Assembly (NCBI RefSeq): GCF_003315345.1
Contig: NZ_QNRO01000015.1
Coordinates: 1 to 64,000 of the forward strand
Source: Marinobacter pelagius
GTDB taxonomy: Bacteria; Pseudomonadota; Gammaproteobacteria; Pseudomonadales; Oleiphilaceae
Direction: 5' to 3'
Length of the DNA: 64,000 nt
Below the pieces are notes generated by a model. That model had not been told where the DNA came from. It saw only the letters and a program-made list of their open reading frames with translations, and searched no databases. This document shows, piece after piece, positions 54,512-63,669 of this stretch. The position numbers and the translations under genes were made by a program. The stretch's first letter is position 1. Each line of letters opens with the position of its first letter.

Positions 54512-55366
54512 TCAAGCGTTCTTGCCAGAAAACGCTCGGTTCGCGAAAACCTCTGAGAGAATGGCCTGCTCAACATGACTCCGCTGCCCGGATTTCACGG
54601 GTAGTCGGACGATAAGATGGATTTCCCCGGCCGCCGGGACCTGAATGCTGACCTTCGGGTCAACGGAGGGCACCTCCAGCCCGCGCGAAATACCAACCTT
54701 GTTCATGTATTTTCGGACAGTTTCCAGGTAAGGCTCGCATTGGCGCCTGGCTGATTCGAGAAGGGCTTGTTGAGCTGCAGGCCAGTCATCCTCCCGCTTG
54801 AAAGGCACGGTGAAAGCGTGAAAGTCCCAATTATCGGTGAAGCTCTCGTTGATCACAGGTTCCGACACGAACAGGGCATTAGGTATAACGATCATACGGC
54901 CGGTACGCTGATGGCCGGTCTTCCCCGGGCCGACCTCCATGATTGTCGTTGCGAGTAGCGTCTGGTCGATCACGTCGCCACGGAAATCCTTTACCTGGAT
55001 GCGATCCCCCAGATTGAACGACCTGGCGCCGCCTTTGAGGATCGCACCGGACATACACAGAATCAGCTCCTTGGTGGCGATGACAACAGCTGCGGCGATC
55101 GCAACGATGGAAAGGGCGAGGGCGCGGATTTGTTCACCCCAGATCAACGCAAGGCCCAGTATCCCAAGCAGCAGAAAACCGTTTCGTGAGTTAACCAGCA
55201 ATCGCCCCCGTAGTTCGGAGGAAGTCACGTTCTTTCTTATGAAACGGGCGGTGAGGGTCCGCAGGATAATGATGGCGATGACCAACAGCGCGGTGCTGAC
55301 GAGCAGGCGAAACATGGAACCCGGTACTGAGAAATTTTCCGGTAGCCAGCTTAGACTTTCCAACAT
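54512..55366 (-). CDS. MscS-family mechanosensitive channel
   Basis: 284 aa from the ATG at 55366; GTG at 55405 is also in frame and neither has a strong ribosome site. Three hydrophobic helices (about 20-120) precede the beta domain, with FNLGDRIQVKDFRGDVIDQTLLATTI as the MscS signature. The pore helix (LALSIVAIAAAVVIATKELI) is Ala-rich as in MscS. The C-terminal domain is short. It likely releases solutes on hypo-osmotic shock, or tunes cation flux. Confidence 0.85.
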   Translation of the reverse strand: MLESLSWLPENFSVPGSMFRLLVSTALLVIAIIILRTLTARFIRKNVTSSELRGRLLVNSRNGFLLLGILGLALIWGEQIRALALSIVAIAAAVVIATKELILCMSGAILKGGARSFNLGDRIQVKDFRGDVIDQTLLATTIMEVGPGKTGHQRTGRMIVIPNALFVSEPVINESFTDNWDFHAFTVPFKREDDWPAAQQALLESARRQCEPYLETVRKYMNKVGISRGLEVPSVDPKVSIQVPAAGEIHLIVRLPVKSGQRSHVEQAILSEVFANRAFSGKNA

Positions 55367-55438
55367 ATTCGAGGTTCGTTCCACTTGGGGGCAGCCCAAA
55401 CCCACGATCCCTGTGGGTTTGAGTCAATGCGGTTCAGG

Positions 55439-56059
55439 TCAGTTCTTCTGGGAAGAATAGTTCTGCATCAGATTAGCATAGTGCGGCAAGTGCCTGGCCA
55501 GAATACCGCCAAAACCTTCGATGTCGTTGCGCCAGTCGCGGTGCAACTCGCAACCGACGCTGAACCAGTTCATCAGCTGGGCGCCAGCCTGCTCCATCCG
55601 ACTCCAGGCTGCGTCCCGGGTGGTCTGATTGAAGGTTCCGGAAGCATCGGTTACGACAAACACCTCATAACCCTCTTCCAGTGCTGACAGGGTGGGGAAT
55701 GCCACACAAACGTCGGTCACCACACCGGCAATTAGCAGTTGCTTCTTGCCAGTAGCCTTAACTGCCTTGACGAAATCTTCGTTGTCCCACGCATTGATCT
55801 GGCCGGGGCGCGCGAAATAGGGTGCGTCAGCGAATGCTTCTTTCAGTTCCGGAACCATCGGGCCATTGGGGCCGTCTTCAAAGCTGGTGGTCAGGATTGT
55901 CGGAATGTCGAAGAACCGGGCAATATCCGCCAGGGCCAGGACGTTGTTCTTGAAATCATCCGGACTGAAATCCCGGACCAGGGAGAGCAGACCAGACTGG
56001 TGGTCCACCATCAGCAGAGTTACGTCATCCTTGTTCAACCGGTTGTACTTGAACGCCAT
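55439..56059 (-). CDS. YcaC-like cysteine hydrolase (isochorismatase family)
   Basis: 206 aa from the ATG at 56059, seven bases after GGAG; ATG codons slightly upstream sit on the ribosome site. Asp19 (MVDHQSG), a Lys in the KATGKK region, and Cys118 after the cis-peptide VVTDVCVA make the catalytic set. The positions equal those of E. coli YcaC. The reaction of YcaC is not settled. Divergent from a LysR gene (142-base gap) that probably controls it. Confidence 0.88.
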   Translation of the reverse strand: MAFKYNRLNKDDVTLLMVDHQSGLLSLVRDFSPDDFKNNVLALADIARFFDIPTILTTSFEDGPNGPMVPELKEAFADAPYFARPGQINAWDNEDFVKAVKATGKKQLLIAGVVTDVCVAFPTLSALEEGYEVFVVTDASGTFNQTTRDAAWSRMEQAGAQLMNWFSVGCELHRDWRNDIEGFGGILARHLPHYANLMQNYSSQKN

Positions 56060-56201
56060 GGTCATTCTCCTCATTTTGCTATGTGATTGAGTAGCGGCTG
56101 TGGCCGCCGGCTGCGTTGATGGGAGAATCATAGGAACCACTGACTGGACTGAGTAGACGGCAAAAACCATACTCTCTGTTCTATAAACAGGACGATGTCA
56201 C

Positions 56202-57137
56202 ATGCAGGATCTCAACGACCTTTACTTCTTTGTACAGGTGATCGATCACGGTGGTTTTGCGCCGGCGGGCCGCGCACTGGGAATTCCGAAATCCAAGCTG
56301 AGTCGTCGTATTTCAGTGCTTGAGGATCGGCTGGATACCAGACTGATCAACCGGTCTACGCGGCATTTTTCCGTTACCGAGTTGGGGCAGGAGTATTACC
56401 GTCATTGTGTTGCAATGCTGGTGGAGGCAGAAGCCGCACAGGAGGTTATTGACCAATCGCGTGCCGAGCCGAGGGGAGTGGTTCGATTGAGTTGCCCTCC
56501 CGGTCTGATCTACTTCCACGTTGGGCAGTTACTGGTGCGTTTCATGGCCCGGTATCCCCACGTGAAGATTGAGATTGATGCAACCAGTCGCCGGGTTGAT
56601 GTGATCAAGGAAGGCTACGATGTAGCCCTGAGAGTCCGCTTCCCACCGCTCGAAGATAGCGAACTTGCCATGAAGGTGCTGTCGAAGAGCCCACAGTGCC
56701 TGATGGCATCCCCGGACTTTTTCGATACTTATCCAAAACCCGCCGTTCCTGACGATCTGGCCGATATGCCCAGTCTCGATTTTGAACAAGCGGACGGCAA
56801 ACACGTGTGGTGCCTCGACGGACCGGAGGGCGCTACCGCCCAGGTGCACCACTCGCCACGGCTTGTAACGGATGATGTATTCACGCTCAGACAGGCGGCG
56901 ATGGAAGGGCTTGGTATTGTTCGTATGCCGTTGATAGTTGGCGGTCGTGACCTTGTGGAGCGTCGATTGATCAACGTTTTACCTGGCTGGCAGCCCCGCG
57001 GCGGCATTCTTCATGCGGTGTTCCCTTCCCGGCGGGGCCTGCTGCCTGCGGTCAGGGCTTTGTTGGATTTTTTAGGAGACTCGATGGCCGACGTGGACTT
57101 TTCCATACCCGGTGAAGCTCATCTGGCGCTCGAATAA
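56202..57137 (+). CDS. LysR-family regulator (DHA-type, PecT/CrgA-like)
   Basis: 311 aa. Helix-turn-helix MQDLNDLYFFVQVIDHGGFAPAGRALGIPKSKLSRRISVLEDRLDTRLINRSTR; effector domain with GVVRLSCPPGLIYFHVGQLLVRFM and VDVIKEGYDVALRV. Such proteins commonly activate a divergent oxidoreductase or hydrolase gene in response to aromatic or quinone stress; here the divergent gene is the YcaC-like hydrolase. Followed by a hairpin (57157-57178) without a T-run. Confidence 0.9.
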   Translation: MQDLNDLYFFVQVIDHGGFAPAGRALGIPKSKLSRRISVLEDRLDTRLINRSTRHFSVTELGQEYYRHCVAMLVEAEAAQEVIDQSRAEPRGVVRLSCPPGLIYFHVGQLLVRFMARYPHVKIEIDATSRRVDVIKEGYDVALRVRFPPLEDSELAMKVLSKSPQCLMASPDFFDTYPKPAVPDDLADMPSLDFEQADGKHVWCLDGPEGATAQVHHSPRLVTDDVFTLRQAAMEGLGIVRMPLIVGGRDLVERRLINVLPGWQPRGGILHAVFPSRRGLLPAVRALLDFLGDSMADVDFSIPGEAHLALE

Positions 57138-57422
57138 ACTCAGTAGCTAGACGGCCTCACCGGAGGCGAAGCCGGTGACCTCTTCAAAGATCGGCGTCAA
57201 CCACCTGGTACATCCAAATCCGCGAGAACTGGTCAATGCTGTCTATTACCGAAATACGACTTTGTCTTCACGCATTCAGGTCTTTCTCGATTTCTTGGAG
57301 GCCCGTTGGAGCCCCTTATTGGAATAGTCTGTTTTCGTGCTAACGGGGTGTTCAAAAATTGATCTGCAATAACCCCGATAAAGCAATTACGCCTCACACG
57401 ATCATCCAAGAGGGAATTGAGG

Positions 57423-57914
57423 ATGAAGAGAAAAAGGATTGTGGCAGGAAGCCTTATAGCCTCGTCCACACTGGTTGCCATGATGTGCCTGACATTACCT
57501 GCCGTGGCACAACAAACCATTGTTTACCCGGCAAAAGGTCAAACAGCCGAGCAACAAGCCCGTGACGAAGCCGAATGTTATGCATGGGCCAAGCAGTCCA
57601 CAGGCGTTGATCCCGCAGCCATAGCCTAGGCATCCACTGCTGTCCCGGCACAGACGGCTCCGACAACCGGAGCCGGCGGGGAGCGTCTCCGCGGCGCTGC
57701 GCGTGGTGCTGCAGGTGGCGCAATCATCGGTGAAATCGCTGATGACGATGCGGGTAAAGGCGCTGCAGTGGGAGCTGTAGCCGGAGCCATGGCCGGTGGC
57801 GCCAAAGCGAGGCAGAAACAGGCGGCCGAACAGGAAGCCCAGCAACAGCAAATGGCTGACTACTATCGAGCTTTCGCTGCGTGTATGGAAGGTCGTGGTT
57901 ACACCGTCAAGTGA
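57423..57914 (+). pseudogene. Glycine-zipper envelope protein gene interrupted by an amber codon
   Basis: The ATG at 57423 follows AGAGGGAA. It encodes a signal peptide (RKRIVAGSLIASSTLVAMM…PAVAQ) and a start QTIVYPAKGQTAEQQARDEAECYAWAKQ typical of glycine-zipper lipoprotein-like proteins. An in-frame TAG stands at 57627-57629. The same frame then runs on for 94 codons: a glycine zipper (RGAARGAAGGAIIGEIADD, GKGAAVGAVAGAMAGGAK), a Gln-rich linker, and the family's usual end YYRAFAACMEGRGYTVK with a stop at 57912-57914. A single CAG-to-TAG change would explain it. Either a recent pseudogene or read through by a suppressor. Confidence 0.8.
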
Positions 57915-58604
57915 ACCGGATGATGTGAGCAAGCACTAGACTGTTCGTTTCCGCCCCTCGGTCCGCAGTGGCAACCATGGCTTGCTCATAGATCCGCTGG
58001 ACCTGCCTTTTACAAATCGCATCTCCTTTTTTGGAAGGAAGGACCGGTGTGGATTCGCCGGGAACGGGCAGGGGGGAAGTGAGCCCCTGATGCAGACGCA
58101 ATCTCTTGAGATAGCCAAGGTAGGCATCCGGGAGGGTGACCTGACGGGTCTTGTCGCCCTTGCCGAAAACCGAATAGGCCCAGTAGGGCTCGCCATCCAC
58201 GATGGTTCGCCTGAAGTCTTCGAAGGTTGGCGTCCGCATTTGGCCGCGATCCACGGGCCGGGGTGCCAGTTCGCTGACCCGGAGGAACAGGCTTTTCATC
58301 GTGACGATCACGAAAAGATGACGTTCGAACTTGGCATCGGCGCTGGCCAGTTCGGTCAGCGTTTCCAGCAGGTAAGACCATTGCCAGTCGGTAAGCCGGC
58401 GCACCTCGACATCACGGTCCTGGTTCAGGTTTGGCTTGGCATTCCGATCCCGTTTGCGAACGTCCTGCAGTGGGTTTCGCTGCAGGTAATCACGACGTAC
58501 CAGGTATTTGAAGAGCGTTTGCAAGTTGGTGTGACTGGCGTTGAGGCTGGCCTGGGTTACGGAATAGGGCGTCTTCGTGTCTTTGGAGCGAAGGGCCGGC
58601 TACA
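57907..58604 (-). pseudogene. Tyrosine recombinase remnant, truncated at both ends
   Basis: The reading frame from about 58604 down encodes the SAM-like N-terminal domain (TPYSVTQASLNASHTNLQTL…LVRRDYLQRNPL) and the first catalytic arginine (SLFLRVSELAPR). It runs to EQAMVATADR, where homology to the second integrase stops abruptly at 57958 and the frame drifts into unrelated codons. The HxxR box and catalytic tyrosine are missing. Upstream the frame is closed by a TAG at about 58605. This piece marks the left edge of the island. Confidence 0.8.
57958..58063 (-). repeat. Direct repeat, left copy (integrase segment)
   Basis: 106 bases that align without gaps to 63895-64000; by hand I count about 98 identical positions. 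Both encode PGESTP…KKGDAI…KRQVQRIYEQAMVATADR of the recombinase. Confidence 0.8.
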
Positions 58605-59790
58605 AGCATCTCTCAAATGATGAAGTGAGAATTCTGCGACTCAGCTGACTGTCACCGACGTTTGACGACGGTGTATTAGCTGCGGAAATCAGGCCAGATT
58701 GGTATTCTACAGCTGTGCATTCGCAGAACTCATTTTTTGAGGCCTTGTCGCCGTTGGGCTGCTGATTGAGAATCAGATCAGCCGAACCCATGCAGCTTTC
58801 GTAAGCATAATTATACGTTTTAATGGGATCAACGCATTGCGCTAAGGCGTTAGTATAATCGTCGTATTCCTGGTTCTTGGGCTTACCAGAATGAATTTTT
58901 TTGTATTTTCGTTCTATACAGTCACAGTCAAACCTTCTAGCTGTTGATGATGTACCATAACGGCACTGCTCGATTTGATCTGCAATGTATCGAGATATTA
59001 ATGGTTCCGGTTCGCTAGAATTTTTGTTATTTTTGAATTCTGTGCAGTCTCTTGTTTGCTGATCACAAATTTCGCCCCATTTTTTAAATTGGATTGAATT
59101 AATTTCCTGATTTTTCAGCTTATTAAGAACCGAATCACGACAAATTGAGTGAAGTTCAATGCATGACTTATCATGTGTAGGTCGGTCAAATACAAGTTCT
59201 GGTGGGAAGTTTTTACTACTAACTGCAGCTTGACTTGTTTGTGGGTTTTTGACAGGTATATTCTTTCGTTCGTGATTCTGGTTTTTTAGGTCTTGGGTAG
59301 CTGACGAATCTCGACCCAATATTTGTCGCCTATCCTGGCTCAGATAGCCAAGCAGTTCGGCGGTAACATTTCCGTCAACAGATAGCCCTTTATCCATCTT
59401 ATAAGCCCGGATTCCTTTTTCAGTATTTCGGCCATATATACCGTCAGCTTGCCCCACATTGTATCCGAGTTGATTGAGCATCTGCTGGGCTGACGCTACA
59501 TGACTGGGGCTTTTGTTATAATTAGCAAAGTAGGCTGGGGCATTTGTTGAGTTAACGGAGGGCGGCTTAGTTTCGCTCGATTCCTCCATTTTGTCTTCTG
59601 GAGCCGTCTTTGGAACTGGTTTTGTATCCCCATTTTTTCCAAACTGCGATATGTCCTCAGCTGTTTGTCGCAACTTATCTGCGGATTCGGCCAGTTCATC
59701 GAAAAAACCTGCGTTTGCAGGGGGCATGCTGAAAAGCCACAAAGCGGTAACGGCGGCAAAGGGAAAGCACCTGGTAAATGAACTCAACAT
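58600..59790 (-). CDS. Secreted, cysteine-rich peptidoglycan-binding-domain protein
   Basis: 396 aa. GGAGGA stands six bases before the ATG. Signal peptide to about residue 27 (PPANAGFF). A PG_binding_1 domain is at about 98-155 (ASAQQMLNQLGYNVGQADGIYGRNTEKGIRAYKMDKGLSVDG). The C-terminal 180 residues have no known domain but about a dozen cysteines (CIELHSIC, CDQQTRDC, CDCIERKY, CECTAV), suggesting disulfides in the periplasm. AT-rich codon use unlike the chromosome around it. Probably binds the cell wall; role unknown. Its stop touches the integrase remnant. Confidence 0.75.
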   Translation of the reverse strand: MLSSFTRCFPFAAVTALWLFSMPPANAGFFDELAESADKLRQTAEDISQFGKNGDTKPVPKTAPEDKMEESSETKPPSVNSTNAPAYFANYNKSPSHVASAQQMLNQLGYNVGQADGIYGRNTEKGIRAYKMDKGLSVDGNVTAELLGYLSQDRRQILGRDSSATQDLKNQNHERKNIPVKNPQTSQAAVSSKNFPPELVFDRPTHDKSCIELHSICRDSVLNKLKNQEINSIQFKKWGEICDQQTRDCTEFKNNKNSSEPEPLISRYIADQIEQCRYGTSSTARRFDCDCIERKYKKIHSGKPKNQEYDDYTNALAQCVDPIKTYNYAYESCMGSADLILNQQPNGDKASKNEFCECTAVEYQSGLISAANTPSSNVGDSQLSRRILTSSFERCL

Positions 59791-59893
59791 GGCTATTCCT
59801 CCATTGAATAGCTGCTTTTTCTGTTACTCCGAAAATCCTATTGCGGAGCAAGATGCTAATGCCTGAGGTATCGGGAGTTTGCTTGCTATAGTC

Positions 59894-60403
59894 CTATCCA
59901 ATTGGCAGTAAATTCAGGTGAAAGGCCACCATCACAGCTATTGCAAGTCCTGTGCAGCTCATGATCGTATATCTAAGTTTTCGAACAAACTTTGGATACC
60001 GTTTAAGTAAAGTTGCTAAGACGAGGGGGATGGGGGATACGATAAGAACATGTGCCCACCACTGCATCTCTGGTAAATATAGGTAATCAAGATAAGCAAC
60101 CCCTGCCAGGCTCCCCCAAAAAATTAGCCCAAGAAAGCTTTGGTCATTTGAAATCGCTTGCAATTTTGACTGTTGTTTTCGGAGCGCTTTACGTTCAGAT
60201 TGAGTGAGTTTAACGGCCGATTTTTCCTGTTCGACAAAATCTTGGCTCACAGCATTCCGGTCAGTGGCTACTGACGGCGTTGGAGAGAAATTCGATTTGT
60301 AGTGCTGAGCGCCAAGGCTGCTATGAGTATTGTACCCAACTCCAAATGCCTGCCCTGCCAGGTAATCATTCAGCTTCCGCTGCTCACTGTCGTCATAAGG
60401 CAT
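59894..60403 (-). CDS. Hypothetical two-helix membrane protein
   Basis: 169 aa, no family recognised. The first 90 residues are polar, with a KLTQSERKALRKQQSKLQ basic helix. Hydrophobic stretches follow: SFLGLIFWGSLAGVAYLDYLYL, WWAHVLIVSPIPLVLATLL and TGLAIAVMVAFHLNLLPI, so two or three spans. AT-rich. Same strand as the peptidoglycan-binding gene, 103 bases upstream of it. Confidence 0.6.
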   Translation of the reverse strand: MPYDDSEQRKLNDYLAGQAFGVGYNTHSSLGAQHYKSNFSPTPSVATDRNAVSQDFVEQEKSAVKLTQSERKALRKQQSKLQAISNDQSFLGLIFWGSLAGVAYLDYLYLPEMQWWAHVLIVSPIPLVLATLLKRYPKFVRKLRYTIMSCTGLAIAVMVAFHLNLLPIG

Positions 60404-60736
60404 CGCATGCCCTCCTCAACAGTAATCCCTTAGTTTTCTACAGGGAGTATGTTCCCTTAAAGGCTAACGCTCAACAAATTGCTAGACGGATATTTGCTTA
60501 AAAAAATACGGATAGAAGGTATGGCAATTTTAACGGCAAAGAATAATGAATTAGAGATTAGTAAGTTGTAAATTCAAACCCGAATCCATCATCAGAAGTT
60601 GTTGATAGTCAGCGCCTGTCTATAATATTTCTATTGCTGTGTGTTTTCAGTTTTTACAACAAAGTGTCAATAAGTCGGCCATAAGCATGCACATCATAGC
60701 AGTTGGCAATGCCCTAGGGCTGAATGGAGGGCTGTG
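60404..60736. other. AT-rich intergenic region with a promoter
   Basis: 333 bases between divergent genes. It holds a rightward promoter-like TTGTTG (60599-60604), 16-base spacer, TATAAT (60621-60626), 110 bases before the next gene. Nothing else recognised. Confidence 0.5.
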
Positions 60737-62674
60737 ATGAAACGTTTGATGGTGATCTGGCTTTTACTTTGCACTCTCGACGTGCGCGCCAGCGAATCTC
60801 TAACAGGCGTATGGTCAGGATACTACCGTTGCAGCAATACGCCTATTCGTCTAGACCTCTTTTTGGTCCAGGAGAATACCCAGCTTCAAGGCTTATTCGT
60901 GTTTTACTTGGACAGCGGAGATAGACCCAGCGGCGCTTTTAACATATCAGGCCAGAAGGACGAAAAGGCACGAACGCTGGTGCTTGAACCCGGTGAGTGG
61001 GAGAAGCGTCCTATCGGCTTCACCGCTGTTGGTCTTACCGGTCGATATGAAGGCAATCAAATCACAGGTACCATTTCCTTCAATCAATGCGGCAACTTCC
61101 AAGTAACGAAAGATCCAGAACGCACTGAGGAATTGTTGGCGCGGACCGAACGCTCCAAGCGGCTTTGGAATGAGGCTCCGACTGCGTTGGCAGAAGCTGC
61201 GAACGAAACACAGCGGTGCATAGCGGTTGCCAAGTGGGCCTCCAAGCTTAAAGCCGAATATCCTGAGCTGGATCTACGCCACACACCCCTCAACCAAGTT
61301 TTCGCAAAAGCAGCGCCACTATTTTCAGACGCTGACTTCAAGCCAGTCTGGGGTCAGTCATACACCGATTATAGTAAGAACGAACGCAAACGGATTTACT
61401 ACGATATCTTGAGCCCCTGCTTAAAGAATCAGGAGCTGAGCGGATATTTTCAGGGTTACAGCCACATTGTTACCCGTCCGTTCATTCTGGACCGTGGTGA
61501 TTTTTCTCACGCGGAAGTGGTTCTGCGAGTACAAATCATCTCCCAGGGGAGGCAATGGCTTCGAGATAGATCGTCAGATTTGAATCGACTGCCCCCAAAT
61601 GAAGCGGGATACGCTTCATGGGAACAAATCCAGGTTGCTTCGGATGACAAACTCGCGGATTTATGGCCCAGCGAGCGCGCGGAATTCGAGCAACGCCTGG
61701 CAAATTCTCTAGAGAGCCTCGCTCCGGAAATTCTCGCTGGCCGTGTAGATAGAGCCGTAGCTGAGGCCACAGATTTTGGGGCGATATCACGCCTTGATCG
61801 ATTACTGGAAGAAAACGGAGCGCTTGTTGATTCGGTAACCGAAGATCAGTTGGCTCACCACAGAACTATCATCGCCCGAAGGCAGGAACAGTTACTCAGC
61901 TCCGAAGTCTCGAGGGATGTTGAGGTACTATCCAATCTCTCGTCGAATCTGGATGGATTGGCGCAGTCCACTAAGTGGTTTCGGATGTTTCAAGGTAAAT
62001 ATCAGGCCATGGAGGGAGCGACTATCGCCCAAGCCATCCAAAAATTTCGGTTGCAACGCCGATTTCTCTTACAGAGCACACAATCCCAACTGATTCAGAA
62101 GGTTGAAAACGCCGATAAAGTCACGCAGCTCGATCAACTAGTAGCAAATTACATAGGCCTGTCTGGCGATCGAAACGAGCCGACCCTTGGTCCTGTTTGG
62201 ACCAGTATTGATCATCGGCGGCAACAGCTTTTGATTAAGCAGCAAAGAGCCGCGTTAAACCAGAGTTACTGTGAACGTTTCAAGAACCCGGAAGATGCCG
62301 TCGAGTCTCCCTCGGAGCGGGATGTGTGCGTTGCCCTGGCAACGACAATCGATGATATGAACACCAGTTACAAAGAGTTGGGCCGTAAATGCCGGGCCCG
62401 AGAGTTCGGGAATAACCCCATTCTGGCCACACAGTGTTTGAGCTTATGTGTGGCTTCCGCGGGGGGATGCGATTTGTCTTTCAAAATGACCCATTTTGAA
62501 AATCTCGGTTGTGCTGCTGCCGAAGGTCAAGTTGGTTGGATCTGTGATTACTATTTAAAGTTCACTGGCAATGATGCGTTGATGAAAGAAGTGTTATCGA
62601 CTATTGCCCCCAACGGCGGTCTAGGGCAAGGCCGTTTCATTAATGCTGGGGATCAATGGATCCACGTTCGATAA
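60737..62674 (+). CDS. Large secreted protein of unknown family
   Basis: 645 aa from the ATG at 60737, five bases after GGAGGG; a GTG at 60734 is also possible. Signal peptide MKRLMVIWLLLCTLDVRAS. The first 130 residues after it form a beta-rich domain (LTGVWSGYYRCSNTPIRLDLFLVQENTQLQGLF…GRYEGNQITGTISFNQCG) that resembles small-molecule or lipid-binding sandwich folds. Then about 400 residues are helical and charged, and the last 110 hold eight or so cysteines (CRAREFG…CLSLCVASAGGCDL). No motif I can name. Likely periplasmic or surface. Confidence 0.7.
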   Translation: MKRLMVIWLLLCTLDVRASESLTGVWSGYYRCSNTPIRLDLFLVQENTQLQGLFVFYLDSGDRPSGAFNISGQKDEKARTLVLEPGEWEKRPIGFTAVGLTGRYEGNQITGTISFNQCGNFQVTKDPERTEELLARTERSKRLWNEAPTALAEAANETQRCIAVAKWASKLKAEYPELDLRHTPLNQVFAKAAPLFSDADFKPVWGQSYTDYSKNERKRIYYDILSPCLKNQELSGYFQGYSHIVTRPFILDRGDFSHAEVVLRVQIISQGRQWLRDRSSDLNRLPPNEAGYASWEQIQVASDDKLADLWPSERAEFEQRLANSLESLAPEILAGRVDRAVAEATDFGAISRLDRLLEENGALVDSVTEDQLAHHRTIIARRQEQLLSSEVSRDVEVLSNLSSNLDGLAQSTKWFRMFQGKYQAMEGATIAQAIQKFRLQRRFLLQSTQSQLIQKVENADKVTQLDQLVANYIGLSGDRNEPTLGPVWTSIDHRRQQLLIKQQRAALNQSYCERFKNPEDAVESPSERDVCVALATTIDDMNTSYKELGRKCRAREFGNNPILATQCLSLCVASAGGCDLSFKMTHFENLGCAAAEGQVGWICDYYLKFTGNDALMKEVLSTIAPNGGLGQGRFINAGDQWIHVR

Positions 62675-62884
62675 CCTATGAAAAGGCTGTGGTCTGTAAC
62701 ATCAATGTGCGCCTTGTACTTCAGGTCGAGAGTGCTTCCATCGTCCTGGGGGCTCAAGCGCTGACAAATTCCAAGGTGTTAGCCACTTCATTCACATCAT
62801 GGTTTGCTAGATAAGTTCTCTGTTTGTCCTACAGTGAAAGTTACTGGCCAGTGTATCCGCCAAAACTTCAGGATGAGGTGTTAC

Positions 62885-63529
62885 ATGGAGTTAAACAGCA
62901 AGCTCAAGGAAATTCTCACACCAGCCTATGCACCATGCGCCGGATTTTCAGGTGCATGTGAAAGCATGCGTTGGGATCCACGAGAAGGGCATGTGCCCAG
63001 GGGATTTTTAGGTGCACATGGCAACTTGGAAGAAATTGAACTTGTTCTTGTGTTCGCCGAACCTGGCGATCCTCACGACGACGAAGTTCACAGTGGAATT
63101 GAGTCCGCGCATGAGAAAGCGATGAGGGCGTTTTCAGAAGGCACTGACCTGTTTCACCGAAACGTCAGGCTGATACTGAATTTATGCTGGCCAGAATTAA
63201 ATTTTGAACAACAGATTAAAAAGACATGGATGACGAACTCCGTTTTGTGTTCAGCCCCGGTTGAATCGGGCCCGGTGCGCGTTGCGTGCGAACGAAATTG
63301 CGGAACTCGCTACCTGTTGCCTCAACTTGAGCTGCTCAATCACTGCGTGATAGTTGCGTTGGGGGCCAAGGCTCGGGATCGAATGCGCGCACTCGGCATT
63401 GAGTCCTTTATCCCAGCTGTTGCTGCTGCGCCTCCGGGCTGTAACCTTAAAGAAGCGAAGTCCTCCTGGCAGGCAATCGCTGATGAAATACACAGGCGCA
63501 ATGCTGCATGCCACGCCGGCCTAAAATAA
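62885..63529 (+). CDS. Uracil-DNA glycosylase superfamily-like protein
   Basis: 214 aa from the ATG at 62885 with GAGG seven bases upstream; the frame extends to 62804 without support. LVLVFAEPGDPHDD aligns with the GEAPG(x)nE motif of family 4/5 uracil-DNA glycosylases. The segment VACERNCGTRYLLPQLELLNHCVIVALGAKARDRM matches the C…(Y/F)L..qi…P.vivaLG.xA part of the family. Cysteines at CAGFSGAC and CERNC could hold an iron-sulfur cluster, but the spacing is not canonical. Either a divergent DNA glycosylase or a relative with another job. Island gene. Confidence 0.5.
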   Translation: MELNSKLKEILTPAYAPCAGFSGACESMRWDPREGHVPRGFLGAHGNLEEIELVLVFAEPGDPHDDEVHSGIESAHEKAMRAFSEGTDLFHRNVRLILNLCWPELNFEQQIKKTWMTNSVLCSAPVESGPVRVACERNCGTRYLLPQLELLNHCVIVALGAKARDRMRALGIESFIPAVAAAPPGCNLKEAKSSWQAIADEIHRRNAACHAGLK

Positions 63530-63669
63530 TCTCCAACATTACGACCGATCGTTAGAATCATTTTTGATTGAGGCTATTGTCAGGAACTGGATTTTGCCAA
63601 TTCTGGCTGGACCTAATTCGGAGGCAGGGTCAATACCGACAGTACGAGAATTGTTTTTCTCAAGTCCAT

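Noticed and set aside
57157-57178. Hairpin TCACCGG/CCGGTGA as terminator of the LysR gene
   Set aside because: No T-run follows and the stem is only seven pairs; left as a comment in the LysR entry.
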